Positions 38,929 through 50,373 of a DNA stretch of 64,000 nt are shown here, piece after piece (the first letter of the stretch is position 1; the number at the start of each line of letters is the position of its first letter). The translations under genes and the position numbers were made by a program. Location: the NCBI RefSeq assembly GCF_900700375.1, contig NW_021629804.1, positions 1-64,000 on the forward strand, in the 5' to 3' direction. This DNA is from Denticeps clupeoides (taxonomy: Eukaryota > Chordata > Actinopteri > Clupeiformes > Denticipitidae). The notes beneath the pieces are model-generated. The model saw only the letters and a list, made by a program, of their open reading frames with translations, had not been told where the DNA came from and searched no databases.

Positions 38929-39068
38929 TTATGACAACGAAGGGGAAAAACAGTTTCGGGAAAACTACATGCAGGGATTAAACAAAGTCTTGCATTTTGT
39001 GCCAAGACTCTTGGACACAGAAGCTGTTAATCAATCGTCCAAAAGCGTCAAAGCTATAATCTTATCAA

Positions 39069-39142
39069 GGCCGGTTAGCTCAGCTGGTTAGAGCGTGGTG
39101 CTAATAACGCCAAGGTCGCGGGTTCGACCCCCGTACTGGCCA
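39069..39142 (+). tRNA. tRNA-Ile(AAT)
   Basis: Consensus copy. Confidence 0.95.
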
Positions 39143-39336
39143 CAACTCATTTAATGTGTTTTGACAGGACTTACGCATTAGAGACAAGGCAACTGCTATT
39201 CCTGATTGACGGATTTGCTTGCGTCCAGGATTTTTACATTGTGCAGATGAGAGGCTTTGGACATGCTGGCTCTGATGTGCTATGTATTAATCAAATGCTT
39301 CACTAAGAAAAACTAATCAAAGATAAAAAGGAACCG

Positions 39337-39409
39337 TGGAGAATGCGGGCATCGATCCCGCTACCTCTCGCATGCTAAGCGAGCGCTCTACCATTTGAGC
39401 TAATTCCCC
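39337..39409 (-). tRNA. tRNA-Ala(AGC)
   Basis: Consensus; upstream of LINE copy 3. Confidence 0.95.
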
Positions 39410-39537
39410 TGTGACAAGAAAACATGCAAGAAATTTTGGGAAGACTATAAACAGGGATCAAACAGACTCATGCATTGGATTTTGGCATGTCGAAAAAAGC
39501 CAAGGTGCCTTTTTTTTTACATTCGGCACCATCAAGA

Positions 39538-42500
39538 CCACCATCAAGATCCCAAGACCAAGATGGCGGCGCGTACACATCGCGAGGCTCAGCGTCTCTC
39601 CAGTTTCTGCAGTTTTGCGGTAATTTTCTTGCTCATGTCGGGGCTGTTCGTGCAGAACAGTAGTGCCTCAACATCATACTCCCGACAAGAGCTTTTGGAT
39701 ATTGGTTCTCGTAATTTTAACAGTTTTATCAGCAATCTTGAACTCATCCCTGAGATCGGCAGAACACCCGAGGCGGCGCACCCTACCCGACCGGGCGGAA
39801 GTGCTCGAAGACGCGGTCGAGACCGTAAACAAAGGCGGGGGAAGCGCGGAGGGCTAAGAGCTAAGCTAAAGCTAACACCACACCGGCTCTCTTTGCCCAG
39901 CATTCTTCTCGCCAATGTACGGTCACTGGTGAACAAAATGGATGAGATTCGACTCCGAATCAACCACAGCAAGAATCTCTGGAACTGCAATGTCATGATT
40001 TTCACTGAAACATGGCTAAACAACGGAATACCGGACAATGCTATTGCTCTAGCTGAGCACCACATTCTCCGGGCAGACAGAACGGCGGATGACTCCGGTA
40101 AGACCAGAGGTGGGGGATTGTGCATCTATGTTAACAAAGCCTGGTGCACGAACTCTACTATCATTGGGAGACACTGCTCAGCTAACCTAGAGTTTCTCAT
40201 GGTTAAGTGCAGACCGTTTTATCTGCCGCGGGAGTTCACATCCACCATTATAACTGCCGCTTACATTCCTCCTGATGCTGATGCCAAGCTTGCTATGAAC
40301 GAACTTCATGCGGCCATCAGTAAACAACAGACTGATCACCCAGAGGCTGCATACATTGTGGCGGGCGATTTTAATCATTCCAATTTGAAGACTGTATTAC
40401 CTAAATTTCATAAAAACATTCTCTGTCACACCAGAGGAAACAAAACTCTGGATCAAGTTTATACAAACATGGCTGAAGCCTATGCTGTGACCCCCCTCCC
40501 CCACTTCGGACAATCAGATCACCTTTCTTTGTTTCTCACCCCCAAGTACTCCCCCCTCATCAACCGTGTGAAGCCATCAGTGAGGACCATCAAAGTGTGG
40601 CCAGCGGGGGCTGACATCACACTCCAGGACAGGTTCCAACACACAGACTGGAGTATGTTTGCTTCACAGGCCACCTGTGGCTCTCACACGGACATCGACA
40701 TCTACACCTCCTCTGTTCTGAACTACATTAACACCACCATAGACACGGTTACTACTCAGAAACAGATCACCACATACCCAAATCAGAAGCCTTGGATGAA
40801 CAAGGAGGTGCGTCTCCTGCTGAAGGCACGCAACAATGCCTTCAGATCGGGTGATGCACAGGCCTACAGCATTTCCAGGGCAAATCTGAAGAGGGGCATC
40901 AAAAAGGCCAAGCACTGCTACAAACTAAAGCTAGAGGAATACTTCTCCAATGCTGATCCTCGACGCTTGTGGCAGGGCATTCAGGCCATTACAGACTATA
41001 AACCCAGCAACTCAGCCCCCACAACCACAAATGTCCTCTTTCTGAATGAGCTCAACGACTTTTATGCTCGCTTTGAAAGAGACAACAAGCAACCTGCTGT
41101 CAAGATCCCCTCATCTACCGACCACTCGCCCATCACATTCACCTCCTCAGATGTTTGCACTGCACTGAGTCGGATAAACGCGCGCAGGGCTGCTGGACCA
41201 GACGGCATCCCGGGGCGCGTACTTAGAGCATGTGCAGAGCAGCTCGCTGGCGTATTCACGGACATTTTTAACATGTCTCTCGCCCAAGCAGCTGTTCCAA
41301 CATGCCTCAAATCTACCTCCATTGTGCCAGTGCCGAAACATTCTAGCCCAACATGCCTGAATGACTACCGCCCTGTAGCACTCACACCCAAAATCATGAA
41401 GTGCTTCGAGCGGTTAGTCCTGGCACATCTGAGGGACTTCCTCCCACCAACTCTGGACCCACACCAGTTTGCGTACCGTAGCAATAGGAGCACAGAGGAT
41501 GCAGTCTCCATAGCAAAACACATATGCACGGATGCTGTTTGTTGATTTCAGCTCAGCATTTAACACTGTCATCCCCTCTAAGCTAATCTCTAAACTTAGA
41601 GCCCTGGACATCAACACCTCACTTTGCAACTGGATTATGGACTTTCTGACCAGCAGACCACAGCATGTAAGGTCAGGCCACATCCGCTCCACTACTGTCA
41701 CGCTCAACACTGGTGTACCACAGGGCTGTGTGCCGAGCCCCTTCCTCTACTCCCTCTTCACCCATGACTGCCGACCTATGTATGGATCAAACTCCGTTAT
41801 TAAGTTTGCAGATGACACCACGGTGATAGGTCTCATCGACAACAACGATGAGACTGCCTACAGGGAGGAGGTCCAGCATCTGGCCACTTGGTGCACAGAA
41901 AATAACCTTCTTTTAAACACCACCAAGACCAAGGAGCTCATTGTGGACTTCAGGAGGGAGAGAAGAGGCTCGCATGATCCCATCCACATCAATGGGATGA
42001 CTGTGCAGCCTGTTACATCCTTCAAGTTCCTGGGGACCCACATCTCAGAGGACCTGTCCTGGAGCATTAACACCTCCAGCCTGGTCAAGAAGGCTCACCA
42101 GCGCCTCTTCTTCTTGAGAACATTAAAAAAGAACCAGCTACCCACTACCATCCTGTTGAACTTTTACCGCTCTACAATAGAGAGCATCCTTACCAGCTGT
42201 CTCACAGTGTGGTATGGAAGCTGCACTGTTGCTGAGCGTAAGGCGATGCAGCGGGTGGTGAAAACTGCCCAGCGCATCACAGGGACTCCACTTCCATCCA
42301 TTGAGGAAATCCAGAGGAAGCACTGTCTGCGTCGAGCTCACAGTATTCTTAAGGACTCCTCCCACCCGGCCCACAAACTGTTCTCTCTCCTGCCTTCAGG
42401 CAGACGGTTCAGGCTACCACGGACAAGAACCAGCAGACTTAGGAACAGCTTTTTTCCCAGAGCTGTTTCCTTGCTGAACTCCTCTGCCCCCCCCATACAC

Positions 42501-42754
42501 TCCTGATAATCACTGCACTGCACATATCACTTTGTACTGCACATATCACTTTGTACTGCACATATCACTTTGTACTGCACATATCACTTTATGTATAGCA
42601 CATATCACTTTATGTATATATATAACTTAACTTATTTGAACTGTATCCTGCACTTGCTGCTTATTGCACTTCTGGTTAGACCTAAACTACATTTCGTTGC
42701 CCTGTACTTGTACATGTGTAATGACAATAAAGTTGAATCTAATCATCTAATCTA
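39538..42754 (+). mobile_element. LINE (L2/CR1-like), copy 3
   Basis: Flanked by ATCAAGA at 39531-39537 and 42755-42761. The 5' part resembles copy 1 (TCATACTCC, Ser-Lys-Asn), while the 3' part has the 32-bp deletion of copies 2 and 6, so this is a mosaic. Confidence 0.9.
39563..42506 (+). pseudogene. LINE endonuclease-RT, copy 3 (frameshifted)
   Basis: Same 32-bp deletion (near 41514) as copy 2. The endonuclease half ends at 41545. The RT motifs from DFSSAFNT onward stay open to 42506 in a different frame. Confidence 0.9.
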
Positions 42755-42936
42755 ATCAAGAAAAAAACCTTACAGGGAATTTGAGTAAGGGCACCTTATG
42801 AGGGCGTAAACAGTTGGGGCTCACATCCAAAAGGCAAAGGGATTGAACATGTTTCATTGCCAATGGTGGTTATAGTGACGGGAAAATTAGATATAAGACA
42901 CCGATATTATCCATTGTATTGAAGGGAAGGTTCTGT

Positions 42937-43009
42937 GCCCGGCTAGCTCAGTCGGTAGAGCATGAGACTCTTAATCTCAGGGTCGTGGGTTCGAGCCCGA
43001 CGTTGGGCG
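42937..43009 (+). tRNA. tRNA-Lys(CTT), T-stem mismatch
   Basis: CCCAC to CCGAC, as at 31067. Confidence 0.75.
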
Positions 43010-43167
43010 TCGGTTTTGGGAAAAAATTTTCCAATTAGGAATGCCTTCATTCGGAAAACATTTGAGTACATCCAGCAACAGATTGTACTTTTTTCGTGTA
43101 TGTAGCACTGCTGTGCTGCGTTGTATAAAGGTGCTTAATTAAAGAAAAATAATCAAAATATGAAACA

Positions 43168-43240
43168 TGGAGAACGCAGGCATTGATCCCCGTTATTTCT
43201 CGCACAGTAAGCAAGCGCTCTAGTATTTCAGCTAATTGCC
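43168..43240 (-). pseudogene. Decayed tRNA-Ala-like copy
   Basis: Standard subtype. Confidence 0.8.
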
Positions 43241-43380
43241 TTATGATAACGAAGGGGAAAAACAGTTTCGGGAAAACTACATGCAGGGATTAAACAAAGT
43301 CTTGCATTTTGTGCCAAGACTCTTGGACACAGAAGCTGTTAATCAATCGTCCAAAAGCGTCAAAGCCTTAATCTTAACAA

Positions 43381-43454
43381 GGCCGGTTAGCTCAGCTGGT
43401 TAGAGCGTGGTGCTAATAACGCCAAGGTCGCGGGTTCGACCCCCGTACTGGCCA
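43381..43454 (+). tRNA. tRNA-Ile(AAT)
   Basis: Consensus copy. Confidence 0.95.
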
Positions 43455-43648
43455 CAACTCATTTAATGTGTTTTGACAGGACTTACGCATTAGAGACAAG
43501 GCAACTGCTATTCCTGATTGACGGATTTGCTTGCGTCCAGGATTTTTACATCGTGCAGATGACAGGCTTTGGACATGCTAGCTCTGATGTGCTATGTATT
43601 AATCAAATGCTTCACTAAGAAAAACTAATCAAAGATAAAAAGGAACCG

Positions 43649-43721
43649 TGGAGAATGCGGGCATCGATCCCGCTACCTCTCGCATGCTAAGCGAGCGCTC
43701 TACCATTTGAGCTAATTCCCC
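43649..43721 (-). tRNA. tRNA-Ala(AGC)
   Basis: Consensus copy. Confidence 0.95.
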
Positions 43722-44024
43722 TGTGACAAGAAACCATGCAAGAAATTTTGGGAAGACTATAAACAGGGATCAAACGGACTCATGCATTGGATTTTGGCAT
43801 GTCGAAAAAAGCCAAGGTGCCTTTTTTTTTACATTCGGCACCAGCAAGAAAAAAACCTTACAGGGAATTTGAGTAAGGGCACCTTATGAGGGCGTAAACA
43901 GTTGGGGCTTACATCCAAAAGGCAAAGGGATTGAACATGTTTCATTGCCAATGGTGGTTATAGTGACGGCAAAATTAGATATAAGACACAGATATTATCC
44001 ATTGTATTGAAGGGAATGTTCTGT

Positions 44025-44097
44025 GCCCGGCTAGCTCAGTCGGTAGAGCATGAGACTCTTAATCTCAGGGTCGTGGGTTCGAGCCCCACGTTGGGCG
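44025..44097 (+). tRNA. tRNA-Lys(CTT)
   Basis: Consensus copy. Confidence 0.95.
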
Positions 44098-44255
44098 TCT
44101 GTTTTGGGAAAAAATTTTCCAATTAGGGATGCCTTCATTCGGAAAACATTTGAGTACATCCAGCAACAGATTGTACTTTTTTCGTGTATGTAGCACTGCT
44201 GTGCTGCGTTGTATAAAGGTGCTTAATTAAAGAAAAATAATCAAAATATGAAACA

Positions 44256-44328
44256 TGGAGAATGCAGGCATTGATCCCCGTTATTTCTCGCACAGTAAGC
44301 AAGCGCTCTAGTATTTCAGCTAATTGCC
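44256..44328 (-). pseudogene. Decayed tRNA-Ala-like copy
   Basis: GAATGCAGGC subtype. Confidence 0.8.
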
Positions 44329-44468
44329 TTATGACAACGAAGGGGAAAAACAGTTTCGGGAAAACTACATGCAGGGATTAAACAAAGTCTTGCATTTTGT
44401 GCCAAGACTCTTGGACACAGAAGCTGTTAATCAATCGTCCAAAAGCGTCAAAGCTATAATCTTATCAA

Positions 44469-44542
44469 GGCCGGTTAGCTCAGCTGGTTAGAGCGTGGTG
44501 CTAATAACGCCAAGGTCGCGGGTTCGACCCCCGTACTGGCCA
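44469..44542 (+). tRNA. tRNA-Ile(AAT)
   Basis: Consensus copy. Confidence 0.95.
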
Positions 44543-44736
44543 CAACTCATTTAATGTGTTTTGACAGGACTTACGCATTAGAGACAAGGCAACTGCTATT
44601 CCTGATTGACGGATTTGCTTGCGTCCAGGATTTTTACATTGTGCAGATGAGAGGCTTTGGACATGCTGGCTCTGATGTGCTATGTATTAATCAAATGCTT
44701 CACTAAGAAAAACTAATCAAAGATAAAAAGGAACCG

Positions 44737-44809
44737 TGGAGAATGCGGGCATCGATCCCGCTACCTCTCGCATGCTAAGCGAGCGCTCTACCATTTGAGC
44801 TAATTCCCC
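44737..44809 (-). tRNA. tRNA-Ala(AGC)
   Basis: Consensus; upstream of LINE copy 4. Confidence 0.95.
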
Positions 44810-44937
44810 TGTGACAAGAAAACATGCAAGAAATTTTGGGAAGACTATAAACAGGGATCAAACAGACTCATGCATTGGATTTTGGCATGTCGAAAAAAGC
44901 CAAGGTGCCTTTTTTTTTACATTCGGCACCATCAAGA

Positions 44938-47900
44938 CCACCATCAAGATCCCAAGACCAAGATGGCGGCGCGTACACATCGCGAGGCTCAGCGTCTCTC
45001 CAGTTTCTGCAGTTTTGCGGTAATTTTCTTGCTCATGTCGGGGCTGTTCGTGCAGAACAGTAGTGCCTCAACATCGTACTCCCGACAAGAGCTTTTGGAT
45101 ATTGGTTCTCGTAATTTTAACAGTTTTATCAGCAATCTTGAACTCATCCCTGAGATCGGCAGAACACCCGAGGCGGCGCACCCTACCCGACCGGGCGGAA
45201 GTGCTCGAAGACGCGGTCGAGACCGTAAACAAAGGCGGGGGAAGCGCGGAGGGCTAAGAGCTAAGCTAAAGCTAACACCACACCGGCTCTCTTTGCCCAG
45301 CATTCTTCTCGCCAATGTACGGTCACTGGTGAACAAAATGGATGAGATTCGACTCCGAATCAACCACAGCAAGAATCTCTGGAACTGCAATGTCATGATT
45401 TTCACTGAAACATGGCTAAACAACGGAATACCGGACAATGCTATTGCTCTAGCTGAGCACCACATTCTCCGGGCAGACAGAACGGCGGATGACTCCGGTA
45501 AGACCAGAGGTGGGGGATTGTGCATCTATGTTAACAAAGCCTGGTGCACGAACTCTACTATCATTGGGAGACACTGCTCAGCTAACCTAGAGTTTCTCAT
45601 GGTTAAGTGCAGACCGTTTTATCTGCCGCGGGAGTTCACATCCACCATTATAACTGCCGCTTACATTCCTCCTGATGCTGATGCCAAGCTTGCTATGAAC
45701 GAACTTCATGCGGCCATCAGTAAACAACAGACTGATCACCCAGAGGCTGCATACATTGTGGCGGGCGATTTTAATCATTCCAATTTGAAGACTGTATTAC
45801 CTAAATTTCATAAAAACATTCTCTGTCACACCAGAGGAAACAAAACTCTGGATCAAGTTTATACAAACATGGCTGAAGCCTATGCTGTGACCCCCCTCCC
45901 CCACTTCGGACAATCAGATCACCTTTCTTTGTTTCTCACCCCCAAGTACTCCCCCCTCATCAACCGTGTGAAGCCATCAGTGAGGACCATCAAAGTGTGG
46001 CCAGCGGGGGCTGACATCACACTCCAGGACAGGTTCCAACACACAGACTGGAGTATGTTTGCTTCACAGGCCACCTGTGGCTCTCACACGGACATCGACA
46101 TCTACACCTCCTCTGTTCTGAACTACATTAACACCACCATAGACACGGTTACTACTCAGAAACAGATCACCACATACCCAAATCAGAAGCCTTGGATGAA
46201 CAAGGAGGTGCGTCTCCTGCTGAAGGCACGCAACAATGCCTTCAGATCGGGTGATGCACAGGCCTACAGCATTTCCAGGGCAAATCTGAAGAGGGGCATC
46301 AAAAAGGCCAAGCACTGCTACAAACTAAAGCTAGAGGAATACTTCTCCAATGCTGATCCTCGACGCTTGTGGCAGGGCATTCAGGCCATTACAGACTATA
46401 AACCCAGCAACTCAGCCCCCACAACCACAAATGTCCTCTTTCTGAATGAGCTCAACGACTTTTATGCTCGCTTTGAAAGAGACAACAAGCAACCTGCTGT
46501 CAAGATCCCCTCATCTACCGACCACTCGCCCATCACATTCACCTCCTCAGATGTTTGCACTGCACTGAGTCGGATAAACGCGCGCAGGGCTGCTGGACCA
46601 GACGGCATCCCGGGGCGCGTACTTAGAGCATGTGCAGAGCAGCTCGCTGGCGTATTCACGGACATTTTTAACATGTCTCTCGCCCAAGCAGCTGTTCCAA
46701 CATGCCTCAAATCTACCTCCATTGTGCCAGTGCCGAAACATTCTAGCCCAACATGCCTGAATGACTACCGCCCTGTAGCACTCACACCCAAAATCATGAA
46801 GTGCTTCGAGCGGTTAGTCCTGGCACATCTGAGGGACTTCCTCCCACCAACTCTGGACCCACACCAGTTTGCGTACCGTAGCAATAGGAGCACAGTGGAT
46901 GCAGTCTCCATAGCGCTGCACTCTGTACTCACACACCTGGACAAGCAAAACACATATGCACGGATGCTGTTTGTTGATTTCAGCTCAGCATTTAACACTG
47001 TCATCCCCTCTAAGCTAATCTCTAAACTTAGAGCCCTGGACATCAACACCTCACTTTGCAACTGGATTATGGACTTTCTGACCAGCAGACCACAGCATGT
47101 AAGGTCAGGCCACATCCGCTCCACTACTGTCACGCTCAACACTGGTGTACCACAGGGCTGTGTGCCGAGCCCCTTCCTCTACTCCCTCTTCACCCATGAC
47201 TGCCGACCTATGTATGGATCAAACTCCGTTATTAAGTTTGCAGATGACACCACGGTGATAGGTCTCATCGACAACAACGATGAGACTGCCTACAGGGAGG
47301 AGGTCCAGCATCTGGCCACTTGGTGCACAGAAAATAACCTTCTTTTAAACACCACCAAGACCAAGGAGCTCATTGTGGACTTCAGGAGGGAGAGAAGAGG
47401 CTCGCATGATCCCATCCACATCAATGGGATGACTGTGCAGCCTGTTACATCCTTCAAGTTCCTGGGGACCCACATCTCAGAGGACCTGTCCTGGAGCATT
47501 AACACCTCCAGCCTGGTCAAGAAGGCTCACCAGCGCCTCTTCTTCTTGAGAACATTAAAAAAGAACCAGCTACCCACTACCATCCTGTTGAACTTTTACC
47601 GCTCTACAATAGAGAGCATCCTTACCAGCTGTCTCACAGTGTGGTATGGAAGCTGCACTGTTGCTGAGCGTAAGGCGATGCAGCGGGTGGTGAAAACTGC
47701 CCAGCGCATCACAGGGACTCCACTTCCATCCATTGAGGAAATCCAGAGGAAGCACTGTCTGCGTCGAGCTCACAGTATTCTTAAGGACTCCTCCCACCCG
47801 GCCCACAAACTGTTCTCTCTCCTGCCTTCAGGCAGACGGTTCAGGCTACCACGGACAAGAACCAGCAGACTTAGGAACAGCTTTTTTCCCAGAGCTGTTT

Positions 47901-48188
47901 CCTTGCTGAACTCCTCTGCCCCCCCCATACACTCCTGATAATCACTGCACTGCACATATCACTTTGTACTGCACATATCACTTTGTACTGCACATATCAC
48001 TTTGTACTGCACATATCACTTTATGTATAGCACATATCACTTTATGTATATATATATAACTTAACTTATTTGAACTGTATCCTGCACTTGCTGCTTATTG
48101 CACTTCTGGTTAGACCTAAACTACATTTCGTTGCCCTGTACTTGTACATGTGTAATGACAATAAAGTTGAATCTAATCATCTAATCTA
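44938..48188 (+). mobile_element. LINE (L2/CR1-like), copy 4
   Basis: Flanked by ATCAAGA at 44931-44937 and 48189-48195. Full length, without the 32-bp deletion. Confidence 0.9.
44963..47938 (+). CDS. LINE endonuclease-RT, copy 4 (uninterrupted)
   Basis: 991 residues with all endonuclease and RT motifs described for copy 1. It combines TCGTACTCC (as copies 2, 5, 6) with Ser-Lys-Asn and Ser-Thr-Val-Asp (as copy 1), so it is recombinant between subtypes. Confidence 0.92.
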   Translation: MAARTHREAQRLSSFCSFAVIFLLMSGLFVQNSSASTSYSRQELLDIGSRNFNSFISNLELIPEIGRTPEAAHPTRPGGSARRRGRDRKQRRGKRGGLRAKLKLTPHRLSLPSILLANVRSLVNKMDEIRLRINHSKNLWNCNVMIFTETWLNNGIPDNAIALAEHHILRADRTADDSGKTRGGGLCIYVNKAWCTNSTIIGRHCSANLEFLMVKCRPFYLPREFTSTIITAAYIPPDADAKLAMNELHAAISKQQTDHPEAAYIVAGDFNHSNLKTVLPKFHKNILCHTRGNKTLDQVYTNMAEAYAVTPLPHFGQSDHLSLFLTPKYSPLINRVKPSVRTIKVWPAGADITLQDRFQHTDWSMFASQATCGSHTDIDIYTSSVLNYINTTIDTVTTQKQITTYPNQKPWMNKEVRLLLKARNNAFRSGDAQAYSISRANLKRGIKKAKHCYKLKLEEYFSNADPRRLWQGIQAITDYKPSNSAPTTTNVLFLNELNDFYARFERDNKQPAVKIPSSTDHSPITFTSSDVCTALSRINARRAAGPDGIPGRVLRACAEQLAGVFTDIFNMSLAQAAVPTCLKSTSIVPVPKHSSPTCLNDYRPVALTPKIMKCFERLVLAHLRDFLPPTLDPHQFAYRSNRSTVDAVSIALHSVLTHLDKQNTYARMLFVDFSSAFNTVIPSKLISKLRALDINTSLCNWIMDFLTSRPQHVRSGHIRSTTVTLNTGVPQGCVPSPFLYSLFTHDCRPMYGSNSVIKFADDTTVIGLIDNNDETAYREEVQHLATWCTENNLLLNTTKTKELIVDFRRERRGSHDPIHINGMTVQPVTSFKFLGTHISEDLSWSINTSSLVKKAHQRLFFLRTLKKNQLPTTILLNFYRSTIESILTSCLTVWYGSCTVAERKAMQRVVKTAQRITGTPLPSIEEIQRKHCLRRAHSILKDSSHPAHKLFSLLPSGRRFRLPRTRTSRLRNSFFPRAVSLLNSSAPPIHS

Positions 48189-48370
48189 ATCAAGAAAAAA
48201 ACCTTACAGGGAATTTGAGTAAGGGCACCTTATGAGGGCGTAAACAGTTGGGGCTCACATCCAAAAGGCAAAGGGATTGAACATGTTTCATTGCCAATGG
48301 TGGTTATAGTGACGGGAAAATTAGATATAAGACACCGATATTATCCATTGTATTGAAGGGAAGGTTCTGT

Positions 48371-48443
48371 GCCCGGCTAGCTCAGTCGGTAGAGCATGAG
48401 ACTCTTAATCTCAGGGTCGTGGGTTCGAGCCCCACGTTGGGCG
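48371..48443 (+). tRNA. tRNA-Lys(CTT)
   Basis: Consensus copy. Confidence 0.95.
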
Positions 48444-48601
48444 TCGGTTTTGGGAAAAAATTTTCCAATTAGGAATGCCTTCATTCGGAAAACATTTGAG
48501 TACATCCAGCAACAGATTGTACTTTTTTCGTGTATGTAGCACTGCTGTGCTGCGTTGTATAAAGGTGCTTAATTAAAGAAAAATAATCAAAATATGAAAC
48601 A

Positions 48602-48674
48602 TGGAGAACGCAGGCATTGATCCCCGTTATTTCTCGCACAGTAAGCAAGCGCTCTAGTATTTCAGCTAATTGCC
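48602..48674 (-). pseudogene. Decayed tRNA-Ala-like copy
   Basis: Standard subtype. Confidence 0.8.
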
Positions 48675-48814
48675 TTATGATAACGAAGGGGAAAAACAGT
48701 TTCGGGAAAACTACATGCAGGGATTAAACAAAGTCTTGCATTTTGTGCCAAGACTCTTGGACACAGAAGCTGTTAATCAATCGTCCAAAACCGTCAAAGC
48801 CTTAGTCTTAACAA

Positions 48815-48888
48815 GGCCGGTTAGCTCAGCTGGTTAGAGCGTGGTGCTAATAACGCCAAGGTCGCGGGTTCGACCCCCGTACTGGCCA
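48815..48888 (+). tRNA. tRNA-Ile(AAT)
   Basis: Consensus copy. Confidence 0.95.
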
Positions 48889-49082
48889 CAACTCATTTAA
48901 TGTGTTTTGACAGGACTTACGCATTAGAGACAAGGCAACTGCTATTCCTGATTGACGGATTTGCTTGCGTCCAGGATTTTTACATCGTGCAGATGACAGG
49001 CTTTGGACATGCTAGCTCTGATGTGCTATGTATTAATCAAATGCTTCACTAAGAAAAACTAATCAAAGATAAAAAGGAACCG

Positions 49083-49155
49083 TGGAGAATGCGGGCATCG
49101 ATCCCGCTACCTCTCGCATGCTAAGCGAGCGCTCTACCATTTGAGCTAATTCCCC
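49083..49155 (-). tRNA. tRNA-Ala(AGC)
   Basis: Consensus copy. Confidence 0.95.
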
Positions 49156-49459
49156 TGTGACAAGAAACCATGCAAGAAATTTTGGGAAGACTATAAACAG
49201 GGATCAAACGGACTCATGCATTGGATTTTGGCATGTCGAAAAAAGCCAAGGTGCCTTTTTTTTTTACATTCGGCACCAGCAAGAAAAAAACCTTACAGGG
49301 AATTTGAGTAAGGGCACCTTATGAGGGCGTAAACAGTTGGGGCTTACATCCAAAAGGCAAAGGGATTGAACATGTTTCATTGCCAATGGTGGTTATAGTG
49401 ACGGCAAAATTAGATATAAGACACAGATATTATCCATTGTATTGAAGGGAATGTTCTGT

Positions 49460-49532
49460 GCCCGGCTAGCTCAGTCGGTAGAGCATGAGACTCTTAATCT
49501 CAGGGTCGTGGGTTCGAGCCCCACGTTGGGCG
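49460..49532 (+). tRNA. tRNA-Lys(CTT)
   Basis: Consensus copy. Confidence 0.95.
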
Positions 49533-49691
49533 TCTGTTTTGGGAAAAAATTTTCCAATTAGGGATGCCTTCATTCGGAAAACATTTGAGTACATCCAGCA
49601 ACAGATTGTACTTTTTTCGTGTATGTAGCACTGCTGTGCTGCGTTGTATAAAGGTGCTTAAATTAAAGAAAAATAATCAAAATATGAAACA

Positions 49692-49764
49692 TGGAGAATG
49701 CAGGCAATGATCCCCGTTATTTCTCGCACAGTAAGCAAGCGCTCTAGTATTTCAGCTAATTGCC
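49692..49764 (-). pseudogene. Decayed tRNA-Ala-like copy
   Basis: GCAATGATC subtype. Confidence 0.8.
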
Positions 49765-49904
49765 TTATGACAACGAAGGGGAAAAACAGTTTCGGGAAAA
49801 CTACATGCAGGGATTAAACAAAGTCTTGCATTTTGTGCCAAGACTCTTGGACACAGAAGCTGTTAATCAATCGTCCAAAAGCGTCAAAGCTATAATCTTA
49901 TCAA

Positions 49905-49978
49905 GGCCGGTTAGCTCAGCTGGTTAGAGCGTGGTGCTAATAACGCCAAGGTCGCGGGTTCGACCCCCGTACTGGCCA
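49905..49978 (+). tRNA. tRNA-Ile(AAT)
   Basis: Consensus copy. Confidence 0.95.
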
Positions 49979-50172
49979 CAACTCATTTAATGTGTTTTGA
50001 CAGGACTTACGCATTAGAGACAAGGCAACTGCTATTCCTGATTGACGGATTTGCTTGCGTCCAGGATTTTTACATTGTGCAGATGAGAGGCTTTGGACAT
50101 GCTGGCTCTGATGTGCTATGTATTAATCAAATGCTTCACTAAGAAAAACTAATCAAAGATAAAAAGGAACCG

Positions 50173-50245
50173 TGGAGAATGCGGGCATCGATCCCGCTAC
50201 CTCTCGCATGCTAAGCGAGCGCTCTACCATTTGAGCTAATTCCCC
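50173..50245 (-). tRNA. tRNA-Ala(AGC)
   Basis: Consensus; upstream of LINE copy 5. Confidence 0.95.
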
Positions 50246-50373
50246 TGTGACAAGAAAACATGCAAGAAATTTTGGGAAGACTATAAACAGGGATCAAACA
50301 GACTCATGCATTGGATTTTGGCATGTCGAAAAAAGCCAAGGTGCCTTTTTTTTTACATTCGGCACCATCAAGA

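Larger units (their letters stand above)
33688..39068. repeat. Higher-order repeat 2 (two monomers plus LINE, 5.4 kb)
   Basis: Two tRNA monomers and LINE copy 2. About 24 bp of spacer are missing near 38512 relative to the other monomers, which explains its slightly shorter length than repeat 3. Confidence 0.85.
39069..44468. repeat. Higher-order repeat 3 (5.4 kb)
   Basis: Two tRNA monomers and LINE copy 3; 5400 bp. Confidence 0.85.
44469..49904. repeat. Higher-order repeat 4 (5.4 kb)
   Basis: Two tRNA monomers and LINE copy 4; 5436 bp. It is longer than repeat 3 mainly because this LINE lacks the 32-bp deletion. Confidence 0.85.
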